Below are positions 1 through 8,180 of a stretch of DNA of 64,000 nt, piece after piece. The position numbers were made by a program, and so were the translations under genes. Source of the stretch: an uncultured Parabacteroides sp. Lineage in GTDB: Bacteria > Bacteroidota > Bacteroidia > Bacteroidales > Tannerellaceae. Position 1 is the first letter of the stretch; every line of letters begins with the position of its first letter. The stretch lies in contig URZO01000007.1 of assembly GCA_900552465.1 (NCBI GenBank), positions 1 through 64,000 of the forward strand. Direction: 5' to 3'. The notes beneath the pieces were generated by a model. That model saw only the letters and a list, made by a program, of their open reading frames with translations, ran no database searches and had not been told where the DNA came from.

Positions 1-26
1 GATGGCGGGTCAAGCCCGCCAGGACA
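1..26. repeat. REP-like palindromic repeat unit (copy 1)
   Basis: These 26 bases are identical to 13101-13126. The core GCGGGTCAAGCCCGC folds as a 5-bp stem (GCGGG/CCCGC) with loop TCAAG. Both copies are extragenic and the second abuts a stop codon. Small, GC-rich and palindromic, it looks like a repetitive extragenic palindrome of this genome. The left edge of this copy is cut by the window. Confidence 0.7.
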
Positions 27-204
27 CAGACGCTATAAATAGGACTTTTGACACATCCCCTTTTTTTGTTAACCCTATTTGTGTAAACAAAATACAAAAC
101 GCAATTTTTCAAAGAGATTTTCTTCAAATCCTCCGACACTCCGATACTGATTTTTCCAATATAATGATTGTAAGCTGTTTATATGTAGTGTTGATTTCTG
201 TTTG

Positions 205-253
205 CCGACACTAACCCGGCATTTATCCGGCACTGACCCGACACGATTGTCGT
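205..253. repeat. 11-bp tandem repeat array with CCGRC core
   Basis: CCGAC starts at 205, CCGGC at 216 and 227, CCGAC at 238, each exactly 11 bp after the last, followed by the inverted word GTCGT at 249. The units share the outline CCGRCAYT. Related words CCGACACT and CCGATACT also stand next to each other at 133-148. It is similar in period to the arrays at 19806 and 58357. Function unknown. Confidence 0.55.
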
Positions 254-421
254 AAAACCCTCAAAATAGGTCGAAATTGATTCTTAACGATTGTAAGTGA
301 AAGTAAACGAGATGTTAATGAGACTGTTTGGAGATGATATGAGGAATTAATTCAAAAGCAAGGAAGAACTATCTTATAAGTAACGATAAACTAATTCACG
401 GATAACCAATCATTAATAATA

Positions 422-512
422 GGGTGTACATCCTATTATCAATACCCTGTAGACCGTATATGTGATACCCTCTACACCCAATTCCGTATACGGTGTACAC
501 CGTATACGGAAT
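422..512. repeat. Palindrome cluster with a 32-bp perfect palindrome
   Basis: Bases 481-512 are a perfect palindrome whose left half is ATTCCGTATACGGTGT. Just before it, TACCCTSTASACC occurs at 443-455 and 466-478, and an inverted GGGTGTA lies at 422-428. The whole is enclosed by a longer-range inverted repeat, AACTAATTCACGG at 389-401 against its complement at 523-535. It could be extruded DNA, an operator cluster or a folded 3' transcript end. Confidence 0.75.
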
Positions 513-547
513 CTCTCTTTACCCGTGAATTAGTTCATGCTTTATTT

Positions 548-586
548 CCGGTTAGTATATAATGTACTCCCGGTTAGTTTTTAATG
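548..586. repeat. Two 22-bp direct repeats
   Basis: CCGGTTAGT is followed by T-rich sequence and TAATG, once starting at 548 and again at 570, exactly 22 bp apart. The second copy runs over the stop codon of the leftward purine gene at 581-583. 22 bp is twice the 11-bp period seen in other arrays of this window. Confidence 0.5.
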
Positions 587-1756
587 ATGGAACAGACGCA
601 CGCCGGTGAATGCCATTGTGATACCATATTTGTCGCAGGTGTCGATCACATGGTCGTCGCGGACGGAGCCGCCAGCCTGCGCGATGTAGTCAACGCCGCT
701 TTTATGCGCCCGTTCGATGTTGTCACCGAAGGGGAAGAAGGCGTCGGAACCCAGCGAAACGCCTTTCAGCGTATCGATCCAGGCACGTTTTTCCTCGCGG
801 GTCAGGACTTCGGGCTTTTCGGTGAAGAACTGTTGCCAGATGCCGTCGGCCAGTACATCCTCGTGGTCGTCGCTGATGTAGACGTCGATCGTATTATCGC
901 GGTCTGCACGGCGTATCTTTTCGATCCAGGGCAGGTTCATCACTTTCGGATGCTGGCGCAGGTACCAGATGTCGGCTTTGTTTCCGGCCAGGCGGGTACA
1001 GTGGATGCGGCTCTGCTGTCCGGCGCCGATGCCGATTGCCTGTCCGTCTTTGACGTAGCAGACAGAGTTGCTTTGCGTATATTTCAGCGTGATCAAAGCG
1101 ATAATCAGGTCGCGTTTGGCTTCGTCCGGGAAGTACTGGTTCTTCGTCGGGATATTGGTCAGCAGGCTTTCGTCCAGCTTGATTTCGTTGCGTCCCTGCT
1201 CGAACGTGATGCCGAATACATCCTTGTGTTCGATGGGGGCAGGGCGGTAGGCCGGGTCGATCTTGATGACGTTGTATGTCCCTTTCCGTTTGTTCTTCAG
1301 TATTGCTAAGGCTTCCGGCGTATAGTCGGGAGCGATTACGCCGTCGGACACTTCGCGGTTGATGAGGCGGGCGGTCGCTTCGTCACAGGTGTCGCTCAGT
1401 GCGATGAAATCACCGTAAGAAGACATGCGGTCTGCCCCACGGGCACGGGCGTAAGCGGTAGCAAGCGGGGTGAGCTGAAGATCGTCTACGAAATAAATCT
1501 TTTTCAGCGTGTCGCTCATTTCAATCCCTACGGCAGCCCCGGCGGGACTAACGTGTTTGAAAGAGGCGGCGGCAGGCAGCCCGGTTGCTTCTTTCAGTTC
1601 TTTGACTAATTGCCAGCTGTTGTAGGCATCCAGGAAATTGATGTATCCCGGACGGCCGTTCAGTACTTCGATCGGCAATTCCCCTTGCAGCATGAAGATG
1701 CGCGACGGCTTCTGGTTGGGGTTGCAGCCGTACTTGAGTTCTAATTCTTTTGCCAT
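581..1756 (-). CDS. purH: Phosphoribosylaminoimidazolecarboxamide formyltransferase, stand-alone
   Basis: A 391-residue protein matching the AICAR transformylase half of PurH. It would transfer a formyl group from 10-formyl-THF to AICAR in purine synthesis. Visible family features are the KH pair in FKHVSPAGAAVG, the run SNSVCYVKDGQAIGIGAGQQ, and the C-terminal block SDAFFPFGDNI...QAGGSVRDD ending in FTGVRLFHH. The N-terminal IMP cyclohydrolase domain of classical PurH (about 520 residues) is absent; many Bacteroidetes have this short form. I chose the ATG at 1756 because the protein then begins MAKELELKYGCNPNQ, the normal start; the frame is open further upstream but that part overlaps the Nudix gene. 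It lies 25 bp downstream of the Nudix gene, probably in one transcript. Confidence 0.93.
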   Translation of the reverse strand: MAKELELKYGCNPNQKPSRIFMLQGELPIEVLNGRPGYINFLDAYNSWQLVKELKEATGLPAAASFKHVSPAGAAVGIEMSDTLKKIYFVDDLQLTPLATAYARARGADRMSSYGDFIALSDTCDEATARLINREVSDGVIAPDYTPEALAILKNKRKGTYNVIKIDPAYRPAPIEHKDVFGITFEQGRNEIKLDESLLTNIPTKNQYFPDEAKRDLIIALITLKYTQSNSVCYVKDGQAIGIGAGQQSRIHCTRLAGNKADIWYLRQHPKVMNLPWIEKIRRADRDNTIDVYISDDHEDVLADGIWQQFFTEKPEVLTREEKRAWIDTLKGVSLGSDAFFPFGDNIERAHKSGVDYIAQAGGSVRDDHVIDTCDKYGITMAFTGVRLFHH

Positions 1757-1781
1757 GTTCAGAATGCTTTTATCTTTGTAG

Positions 1782-2273
1782 TTACATGAATAGTCGTTTG
1801 TACTCTCCTTCGAAGTTAGGCGTAAAGACGCCTTTGCCCATATTGGCGAGTATCTCGGCTTTCGGCCAGAAACGTCCTTCGTCCAGTTCGGAAGGGTCGG
1901 GGGCGAACGGGCCGTTGTAGGTGGTGCGGAAGGTGTTGACCAGTTCCTTTTCGATGGCCGATTCAAAGATGTAGCGGGTGATAAACTGAGGCGCAAAATC
2001 GGTTATCCCCAGTTCTTCGCGTACTTCCCGGCGAAGCGCTTCTTCTACCGTCTCGCCATAGTCGATATGGCCACCCACGGCGGTGTCCCATTTGCCGGGC
2101 TGGATATCTTTTGTCATCGAACGTTTTTGCAGATAAAGGTCGCCTGCTTCATTGAAGATATGCAGGTGTACGACCGGATGCAGCTTCTTCGAGCCGCTGT
2201 GGCATTCTTTACGGGTTGCCTTTCCTATTGTCTCTCCCTCCTCATTCACTAAGGGAAACCATTCTTCGTTCAT
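1782..2273 (-). CDS. Nudix hydrolase
   Basis: A 163-residue cytosolic Nudix protein. The Nudix box GX5EX7REUXEEXGU is intact, starting at GHIDYGETVEEALRREV and continuing REELGI. The opening (WFPLVNEEGETIGKATRKECH) and the QPGKWDTAVGGH segment resemble the YfcD/IPP-isomerase-like branch, which acts on nucleoside diphosphate derivatives of unknown identity. The substrate cannot be read from sequence. It precedes purH on the same strand, which suggests co-transcription but does not prove a role in purine metabolism. Confidence 0.9.
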   Translation of the reverse strand: MNEEWFPLVNEEGETIGKATRKECHSGSKKLHPVVHLHIFNEAGDLYLQKRSMTKDIQPGKWDTAVGGHIDYGETVEEALRREVREELGITDFAPQFITRYIFESAIEKELVNTFRTTYNGPFAPDPSELDEGRFWPKAEILANMGKGVFTPNFEGEYKRLFM

Positions 2274-2341
2274 TAATTTCTGATTTATATCGTTTCGCCA
2301 GCTTTTTGGTTTTTCTATTGAAAAGATGACAAGTCTTTATT

Positions 2342-2527
2342 TTATAGTTCATTGAACAAGTCTTCAATAGGTCTTCCTTGTAGTTTTCCTTCGCGGGCTA
2401 ATTTTATATCTATACAAGCATCATTAAATCCGGCGAGAATCTCTTTTTTAGTCATATAAGGAACTTCCTCTTCGGTTATGCCATTAATGTTTATTTTTTT
2501 CTCTAATGTGACTGTGTTCATATACAT
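2342..2527 (-). CDS. Small antitoxin-like protein, orphan
   Basis: A 61-residue acidic protein ending EGKLQGRPIEDLFNEL. This layout (short N-terminal strand, helix, GR-x-xEDL tail) resembles the small orphan antitoxins common in Bacteroidetes, but I do not recognise a named family. A good minus-strand -7 element (CAAATATA on the plus strand at 2554-2561) sits just upstream, which supports a real gene. It is divergent from the toxin-antitoxin pair at 2663-3153 and has no toxin of its own beside it. M1 (2527) or M3 (2521) could be the start. Confidence 0.55.
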   Translation of the reverse strand: MYMNTVTLEKKININGITEEEVPYMTKKEILAGFNDACIDIKLAREGKLQGRPIEDLFNEL

Positions 2528-2553
2528 TTCACTTTTGCCGTTTCTATGAATTA

Positions 2554-2561
2554 CAAATATA
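2554..2561 (-). promoter_or_regulatory. -7 promoter element for the 61-residue gene
   Basis: On the minus strand this reads TATATTTG, an exact match to the Bacteroidetes -7 consensus TAnnTTTG, 27 bp ahead of the start at 2527. No clear -33 element was seen. Confidence 0.5.
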
Positions 2562-2620
2562 GCGTTATTTTGTGAATTAGGCCTCTATTGTTAATAGGTA
2601 AAGTAATTTGTTCTGCAGAA

Positions 2621-2654
2621 TTTGGATAAATCTGATAAGTAAATGTTATCTTTG
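2621..2654 (+). promoter_or_regulatory. Promoter of the toxin-antitoxin pair
   Basis: TATCTTTG at 2647-2654 matches the -7 consensus, and TTTG at 2621-2624 is a possible -33 element with a 22-bp spacer. Transcription would begin only a few bases before the ATG at 2663, so the message may be nearly leaderless or start at the ATG at 2672. Confidence 0.55.
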
Positions 2655-2662
2655 CCAATAAT

Positions 2663-2845
2663 ATGGAATATATGAAAGAAGAAGAACATCAAGAATATAA
2701 TCGTTTGCGTGAACCGATGGTTGAATATAAAGCAAAGCAACCTTTGATGCCTTCTTATGTTTATGAAGATATCAAGGTTGGTATTGAACAGGCTGATCAA
2801 GGGTTGTTAATTCCTTTTGAAGAAGTAATGTCTCGTTATCGGTAA
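2663..2845 (+). CDS. Antitoxin of a RelE/ParE-type module
   Basis: A 60-residue charged protein (MEYMKEEEHQEYNRLREPM...) immediately upstream of a RelE/ParE-fold toxin. Its stop overlaps the toxin start by one base (TAATG), the usual translational coupling of toxin-antitoxin pairs. I do not recognise a DNA-binding domain; the identification rests on position, size, coupling and the toxin. The pair is AT-rich compared with the flanking purH/topB DNA, suggesting acquisition. Start could also be the ATG at 2672. Confidence 0.7.
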   Translation: MEYMKEEEHQEYNRLREPMVEYKAKQPLMPSYVYEDIKVGIEQADQGLLIPFEEVMSRYR

Positions 2846-3153
2846 TGTACGTCTATTTTACTCCTATCGCTCAAGAACGTTTAGACTCTATCGTTGATTA
2901 TTTAGATCAGATATGGGGCTATCAGATAAGGGAGGAGTTCTTATCCGAATTAGATCGTTGTATAACCTTAATTAGTGAAGATCCTGATTTATTCCCATTG
3001 CTCGATGGGTTTGCAGATGTCCGAAGGTGTGTATTGTCCTTTTATAATACATTATTCTATCGTGTGAAGGATAATCAAATACAAGTGTTAACTGTCTGGG
3101 ATAATCGGATGAATCCGGCGACGCTAAATCGTATTATTTCCCAATCCCGCTAA
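2845..3153 (+). CDS. RelE/ParE family toxin
   Basis: A 102-residue protein with the ParE/RelE layout: YFTPIAQERLDSIVDYLDQIWG (first helices), RCITLISEDPDLFPLLDG, and the closing strands VLSFYNTLFYRVKDNQIQVLTVWDNRMNP. Members either cleave ribosome-bound mRNA (RelE) or poison gyrase (ParE); sequence alone does not decide. Its 3' end overlaps the convergent topB gene by 20 bp (3134-3153), so the toxin stop lies inside topB. That overlap suggests insertion right at the end of topB. Confidence 0.85.
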   Translation: MYVYFTPIAQERLDSIVDYLDQIWGYQIREEFLSELDRCITLISEDPDLFPLLDGFADVRRCVLSFYNTLFYRVKDNQIQVLTVWDNRMNPATLNRIISQSR

Positions 3154-5212
3154 TCGCCTTTATCAGTTCCTCGTCAGTCAGTCCTTCGCCGTAAGTGGCG
3201 TAATCCATGCGGAATGTACAGCCGTTTTTGTATTCGGAGCAGCCGTAGGCTGTTTTCCCGCGCAGGATGCTACCCTTTTGGCAGACAGGGCATACCGGTT
3301 TTGCGGCGGAAGTGGTTTCCTCCGGTTGTTGAGCGGTGCCCGGTTCCTTTTTTGCGCGTGGCTTGCGCGGCTTCTTTTCCTTTGGCTCTTTTTCTGCCTG
3401 CGGCTTTTCGGGCACAGCTTGCTCGATGGTAATCGTACGGCCGGTCTGGTCGGAGAGGACGTTGAGCACGACCTGGTGGACAAGCTGTTTCAGCTCTTCC
3501 AGGAAAGTACGCGCTTCGTATGTACCCCGTTCGATCTGGCGGAGTTTCTTTTCCCAGAGACCGGTCAGTTCGGCACTTTTCAGCAATTCCTCCTGGATCG
3601 TACCGATCAGTTCCACACCGGTGGCGGTGGGATAGAGGTTCTTGCGTTCCTTGCGGATATAATTGCGTTTGAACAATGTCTCGATGATGGCGGCGCGGGT
3701 GGAAGGACGGCCGATTCCGTTCTCCTTCAAGGCGTCGCGCAGCTCGTCGTTGTCGACCAGTTTGCCAGCCGTTTCCATGGCGCGTAGCAAAGTCGCTTCC
3801 GTGTAAGGCTTGGGCGGCTGTGTCCATTTTTCGCCTAATGTCGGCTTGTGCGGTCCGCTTTCCCCTTTCACGAAGTCCGGCAGTACGCCTTCTTCTTCGG
3901 TCGGCTCGGCATCCGGGTCTTTTTGCTCGGCGCCGAAGACGACACGCCATCCCGGTTTGAGTATCTGCTTGCCTGTCACTTTGAAGTCCACCTTGCCTAC
4001 TTTGCCGAGAACCGTAGTCGTCGATATTTCGCAATCCGGATAGAAGGCGGCAATGAAACGGCGCGCGACCAGGTCGTAGACCTTCCGTTCGTTCTCCGTC
4101 AGGTTGCGGGCATGCACGCCGGTCGGGATGATCGCATGGTGGTCCGTCACCTTCGAATTGTCGAACACGCGCTTATCCTTCCTTATTTTCGCTTTCAGCA
4201 ACGGGGCGGTCAGTTCGGCGTAGTCGACCAGGCCGCTCAACGTGTTCGGTATCTTCGGATAAATGTCGTCACTCAGGTAAGTCGTGTCTACACGCGGGTA
4301 GGTCGTCACCTTCTTTTCATAGAGCGACTGGATCAGTTTCAGCGTGTCGTCTGCCGTAAAGGCAAATTTCTTGTTACATTCCACCTGCAACGAGGTCAGG
4401 TCGAAGAGGCGGGGTGCATATTCCTTCCCCTTCTTTTCGGATATGTCGGTAACGGTGAAATCTTCCTGCCGGGCGATCTCCAGGAAGGCTTCCCCTTCTT
4501 CCTTTTTGGTGAATTTGCCTTTGGTGGCGGAGAAAGTCGTATTGCGGTAAACCGTTTTCAGTTCCCAATAGGGCTCCGGCTTGAAGTTGTCTATCTCGGC
4601 CTGTCGGTTTACGATCAGCGCTAAGGTAGGGGTTTGCACCCTTCCGATGGAGAGCACCTGCCGGTTTTGTCCGTAGCGGAGCGTGTAGAGGCGGGTCGCG
4701 TTCATCCCCAGCAGCCAGTCGCCGATGGCGCGGGAAAGGCCGGCTTCGTATAACGAGGTGAATTCGGTCTGTTCTTTCAGGTGTTGGAAGCCCTCGCGGA
4801 TTGCCTCTTCGGTCAGCGACGAGATCCACAGGCGATAGACCGGGCATTTGCAGCCGGCTTTTTGCATCACCCAGCGTTGGATAAGTTCCCCTTCCTGTCC
4901 GGCATCCCCGCAGTTGATGACCATTTCGGCCTTTTGCATCAGCTCTTCGATGACCTTGAATTGCTGTTCGTATGTGGGATTGCTGATCAGCTTGATACCG
5001 AAACGGGGCGGGATCATCGGCAGGGAGGCGAGGCTCCACCGCTTCCAGCTGTCTGAATAGTCGTTCGGCTCCTTGAGAGTGCACAGATGCCCGAAAGTCC
5101 AGGTAACCTGATAACCGTTTCCTTCGATATACCCGTTCATCCGATTGGTTGCCCCGAGCACTTCTGCTATTTCGCGTGCCACGCTGGGCTTTTCAGCTAT
5201 ACATACTTTCAT
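3134..5212 (-). CDS. topB: DNA topoisomerase III (type IA)
   Basis: A 692-residue type IA topoisomerase that passes single strands and resolves recombination or replication intermediates. The Toprim domain starts at residue 1 (KVCIAEKPSVA) with acidic CGDAGQEGEL near 101-110. The active-site tyrosine is Y305 in TTYPRVDTTYL. GIGRPSTRAAIIETL lies further on. The C-terminus has a basic linker and a Cys4 zinc finger (CPVCQKG...GCSEYKNGC). I chose the ATG at 5212 because MKVCIAEKPS is the universal start; in-frame sequence upstream is not conserved. It is divergent from the sulfatase, with a minus -7 element TATTTTTG (5243-5250). No conjugation genes are near, so this looks like a housekeeping copy. 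Confidence 0.95.
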   Translation of the reverse strand: MKVCIAEKPSVAREIAEVLGATNRMNGYIEGNGYQVTWTFGHLCTLKEPNDYSDSWKRWSLASLPMIPPRFGIKLISNPTYEQQFKVIEELMQKAEMVINCGDAGQEGELIQRWVMQKAGCKCPVYRLWISSLTEEAIREGFQHLKEQTEFTSLYEAGLSRAIGDWLLGMNATRLYTLRYGQNRQVLSIGRVQTPTLALIVNRQAEIDNFKPEPYWELKTVYRNTTFSATKGKFTKKEEGEAFLEIARQEDFTVTDISEKKGKEYAPRLFDLTSLQVECNKKFAFTADDTLKLIQSLYEKKVTTYPRVDTTYLSDDIYPKIPNTLSGLVDYAELTAPLLKAKIRKDKRVFDNSKVTDHHAIIPTGVHARNLTENERKVYDLVARRFIAAFYPDCEISTTTVLGKVGKVDFKVTGKQILKPGWRVVFGAEQKDPDAEPTEEEGVLPDFVKGESGPHKPTLGEKWTQPPKPYTEATLLRAMETAGKLVDNDELRDALKENGIGRPSTRAAIIETLFKRNYIRKERKNLYPTATGVELIGTIQEELLKSAELTGLWEKKLRQIERGTYEARTFLEELKQLVHQVVLNVLSDQTGRTITIEQAVPEKPQAEKEPKEKKPRKPRAKKEPGTAQQPEETTSAAKPVCPVCQKGSILRGKTAYGCSEYKNGCTFRMDYATYGEGLTDEELIKAISGIGK

Positions 5213-5242
5213 CCGCAATACTCTCTTTTTTGAATCAACATA

Positions 5243-5250
5243 CAAAAATA
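5243..5250 (-). promoter_or_regulatory. -7 element of topB
   Basis: Minus-strand TATTTTTG matches TAnnTTTG and lies 31 bp upstream of the topB ATG. Confidence 0.45.
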
Positions 5251-5303
5251 CGCTTTCCCGGCGACTTTCCGAAATCATCCGTGTGATTTTGGCTAATCTT
5301 CGT

Positions 5304-5311
5304 TATCTTTG
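5304..5311 (+). promoter_or_regulatory. -7 element of the sulfatase gene
   Basis: TATCTTTG matches TAnnTTTG, 49 bp before the sulfatase ATG at 5360. No well-spaced -33 TTTG was found. Confidence 0.45.
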
Positions 5312-5359
5312 GAGTGTTGTCCGGGCTTCCGGATTAGTGTAACCAACAATGTAAATATC

Positions 5360-6766
<1,407 letters not shown>

Positions 6767-6881
6767 AGATTTGTCGGAAAACTATGTTTTGTAGCATGTT
6801 TTAGTTAAATAGATTTAAAGAAATGAGATTTCCAAGCAAAAGTATATGCTACATAACATAAAGTCCTTATATTTGTACTGT

Positions 6882-6950
6882 GTTTTTCATGGTATTAGAT
6901 TTAAGGTTAACAATGAAGATTGGCTGTCCGTGATGGATAGCCTTTTTTTT
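6882..6950 (+). ncRNA. Candidate small RNA of about 70 nt
   Basis: TATATTTG at 6868-6875 fits the -7 consensus and would start transcription near 6882. A strong intrinsic terminator ends at 6950. No open reading frame of useful length lies between, so the unit reads as a short non-coding RNA. It could instead be a leftover 5' leader separated from its gene by the HEPN cassette. No family recognised. Confidence 0.4.
6922..6950 (+). terminator. Intrinsic terminator
   Basis: GGCTGTCC pairs with GGATAGCC (8 pairs including one G-U) around a 5-base loop, followed by eight T's. The right arm and T-run form the beginning of the repeat copied at 8181. Confidence 0.8.
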
Positions 6951-6967
6951 GCTTATATTTGTCTCTC
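6935..6967. repeat. Direct repeat flanking the HEPN cassette, left copy
   Basis: 33 bp beginning GGATAGCC, then eight T's, then GCTTATATTTGTCTCTC. The right copy at 8181-8212 is identical except for one fewer T. The repeat includes half of a terminator stem and a TATATTTG -7 box (6954-6961). Together the copies bracket the Abi gene. Confidence 0.85.
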
Positions 6968-7026
6968 TGATAAATGAATGAATCCCTAATCAAATTTCCT
7001 GAAAAGAGCAATTTATACCTGATATT

Positions 7027-7057
7027 TTTGTCACATCCAATAAAAGGCTTATCTTTG
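7027..7057 (+). promoter_or_regulatory. Promoter of the HEPN/Abi gene
   Basis: TTTG at 7027-7030 and TATCTTTG at 7050-7057 with a 19-bp spacer make a near-ideal Bacteroidetes -33/-7 promoter. The transcript would begin around 7064, leaving a leader of roughly 75 nt before the ATG at 7140. Confidence 0.75.
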
Positions 7058-7063
7058 TACACA

Positions 7064-7128
7064 ATATGACCTCCCACGCTTCCCGTTAGAACAGCGCACC
7101 CGGGGAGGTCTTCGAGTTTTATAAAAAC
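7064..7128 (+). ncRNA. Structured leader RNA of the Abi gene (candidate antitoxin RNA)
   Basis: The leader has a clear stem: GACCTCCC at 7068-7075 pairs with GGGAGGTC at 7103-7110. Inside it CGC (7077-7079) can pair with GCG (7094-7096). A small hairpin GTTTT/AAAAC follows at 7116-7128. It is GC-rich in an otherwise AT-rich cassette, which suggests selection on RNA structure. Structured RNAs directly upstream of Abi_2/AbiF genes are known, and recent work describes them as RNA antitoxins of a HEPN RNase. Assignment here rests on position and fold only; separate transcription is not shown. Confidence 0.55.
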
Positions 7129-7139
7129 CTGAACTTAAA

Positions 7140-8138
7140 ATGGAAAAAGAAATAGAAAGAAAAGAATATGCCAAAAAGCCTTTGTCTATTAAACAACAAG
7201 TAGCAAAACTTAAATCGAGAGGCTTAATTATAGATGATGAAAGTTTAGCAGAAGGCTATCTTTCGAATATCAGTTATTATCGCCTTCGTGCATATACGTT
7301 TCCTTTTCAAAATAATGTTGATAAAGAAGCAGATCATAAATTTATCAGAAAATCTATTCGTTTTAAAGACATTATAGACTTATATTGTTTTGACAGACGT
7401 TTGCGTTGCTTGATTTTTAATGCATTGGAGAAAATAGAAGTTGCCGTACGAACAAAGATTATTCAAATCTATAGTGAGTCTACGGATGACAGCCATTGGT
7501 ATGAAGACGAAGCATTATTCAATAATGATATTTGTTATCTTCGAAAAAGGAATGAAGAAACCGGATTGATTGAAACAATAAAAGAATACAAATACAATAT
7601 TTTAGAAGAAGAGATATTACGTGAGGTCGATCGAAGCAATGAAGACTTTATAGAACATTACAAGAGTACTTATTTCACTCCTAAAACTCCTCCTGCATGG
7701 ATGGCATTAGAGGTTATATCGTTTGGAACATTGAGCCGTTTATATGAATTACTCCTGAAAGACGATAATAAAAAAGACGTTGCAAAACAGTTTGGTCTGA
7801 AGAAGATCGATATTATGGAGAATTGGTTGCATGTACTGTCTATATTGAGAAATTGTTGTGCTCACCATAGTCGTATATGGAATAGACGTTTTACTGTACG
7901 GATATTGCTACCTTACAATACCGTTTCCCCTTTTATAGATCGGGTAACTATTCCTACAGTTAAACAGAATAAATTATTTGCATACCTTTGCTGTGTAAAA
8001 TACATTTTGGATATAATCAGTCCCGATAATGATTTTCAAAAAAAGTTATTAGCATTAATAGATGATGGGGGAAATCTGCTTTCGCTAAAAGAAATGGGAT
8101 TTCCTGATAATTGGAAGTTTTTGAGTGTTTGGAAATAA
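7140..8138 (+). CDS. Abi_2/AbiF-type HEPN RNase (abortive infection or toxin)
   Basis: A 332-residue protein of the Abi_2 (AbiD/AbiF) family. The start KPLSIKQQVAKLKSRGL and SNISYYRLRAYTFPF, and the middle DRRLRCLIFNALEKIEVAVRTKI, are typical. The HEPN RNase motif RX4H is present as R237-N-C-C-A-H242 in the segment ILRNCCAHHSRIWNRR. Members act as abortive-infection or toxin RNases; Cas13 has been proposed to descend from this family. The gene is strongly AT-rich beside its GC-richer neighbours, has its own promoter and a structured leader, and is bracketed by direct repeats, all signs of transfer. No antitoxin protein is adjacent. Confidence 0.88.
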   Translation: MEKEIERKEYAKKPLSIKQQVAKLKSRGLIIDDESLAEGYLSNISYYRLRAYTFPFQNNVDKEADHKFIRKSIRFKDIIDLYCFDRRLRCLIFNALEKIEVAVRTKIIQIYSESTDDSHWYEDEALFNNDICYLRKRNEETGLIETIKEYKYNILEEEILREVDRSNEDFIEHYKSTYFTPKTPPAWMALEVISFGTLSRLYELLLKDDNKKDVAKQFGLKKIDIMENWLHVLSILRNCCAHHSRIWNRRFTVRILLPYNTVSPFIDRVTIPTVKQNKLFAYLCCVKYILDIISPDNDFQKKLLALIDDGGNLLSLKEMGFPDNWKFLSVWK

Positions 8139-8180
8139 CAAACAGACAATTCAGCCTACATGAATAGCAGTAGAATAAAC

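Larger units (their letters stand above)
1..580. other. Gene-free region rich in repeats
   Basis: I see no convincing gene here. The one open frame at its left end (2-214) has no homology I recognise, no ribosome-binding site and runs through a dispersed repeat. The region holds a REP-like repeat at 1-26, four 11-bp repeats at 205-248, a 32-bp perfect palindrome at 481-512 inside a larger inverted repeat (389-401 with 523-535), and two 22-bp repeats from 548. It lies beyond the 3' end of the leftward purine gene, so part of it may serve in termination. Confidence 0.6.
6767..7139. other. Gene-free region: candidate sRNA, terminator, repeat and promoter
   Basis: After the sulfatase stop there is about 100 bp with no visible signal. 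Then come a -7 element (6868-6875), a short transcribed-looking segment ending in a terminator (6922-6950), the left copy of a 33-bp repeat (6935-6967), and the promoter and structured leader of the HEPN gene (7027-7139). No protein gene is visible. Confidence 0.6.

Noticed and set aside
2..214. Open frame of 70 codons at the left edge
   Set aside because: It begins inside a REP-like repeat, has no ribosome-binding site and runs into the 11-bp repeat region; no protein family fits.
7140..8138. Cas13 effector
   Set aside because: There is only one HEPN domain in 332 residues and no CRISPR array; the protein fits the Abi_2 family.
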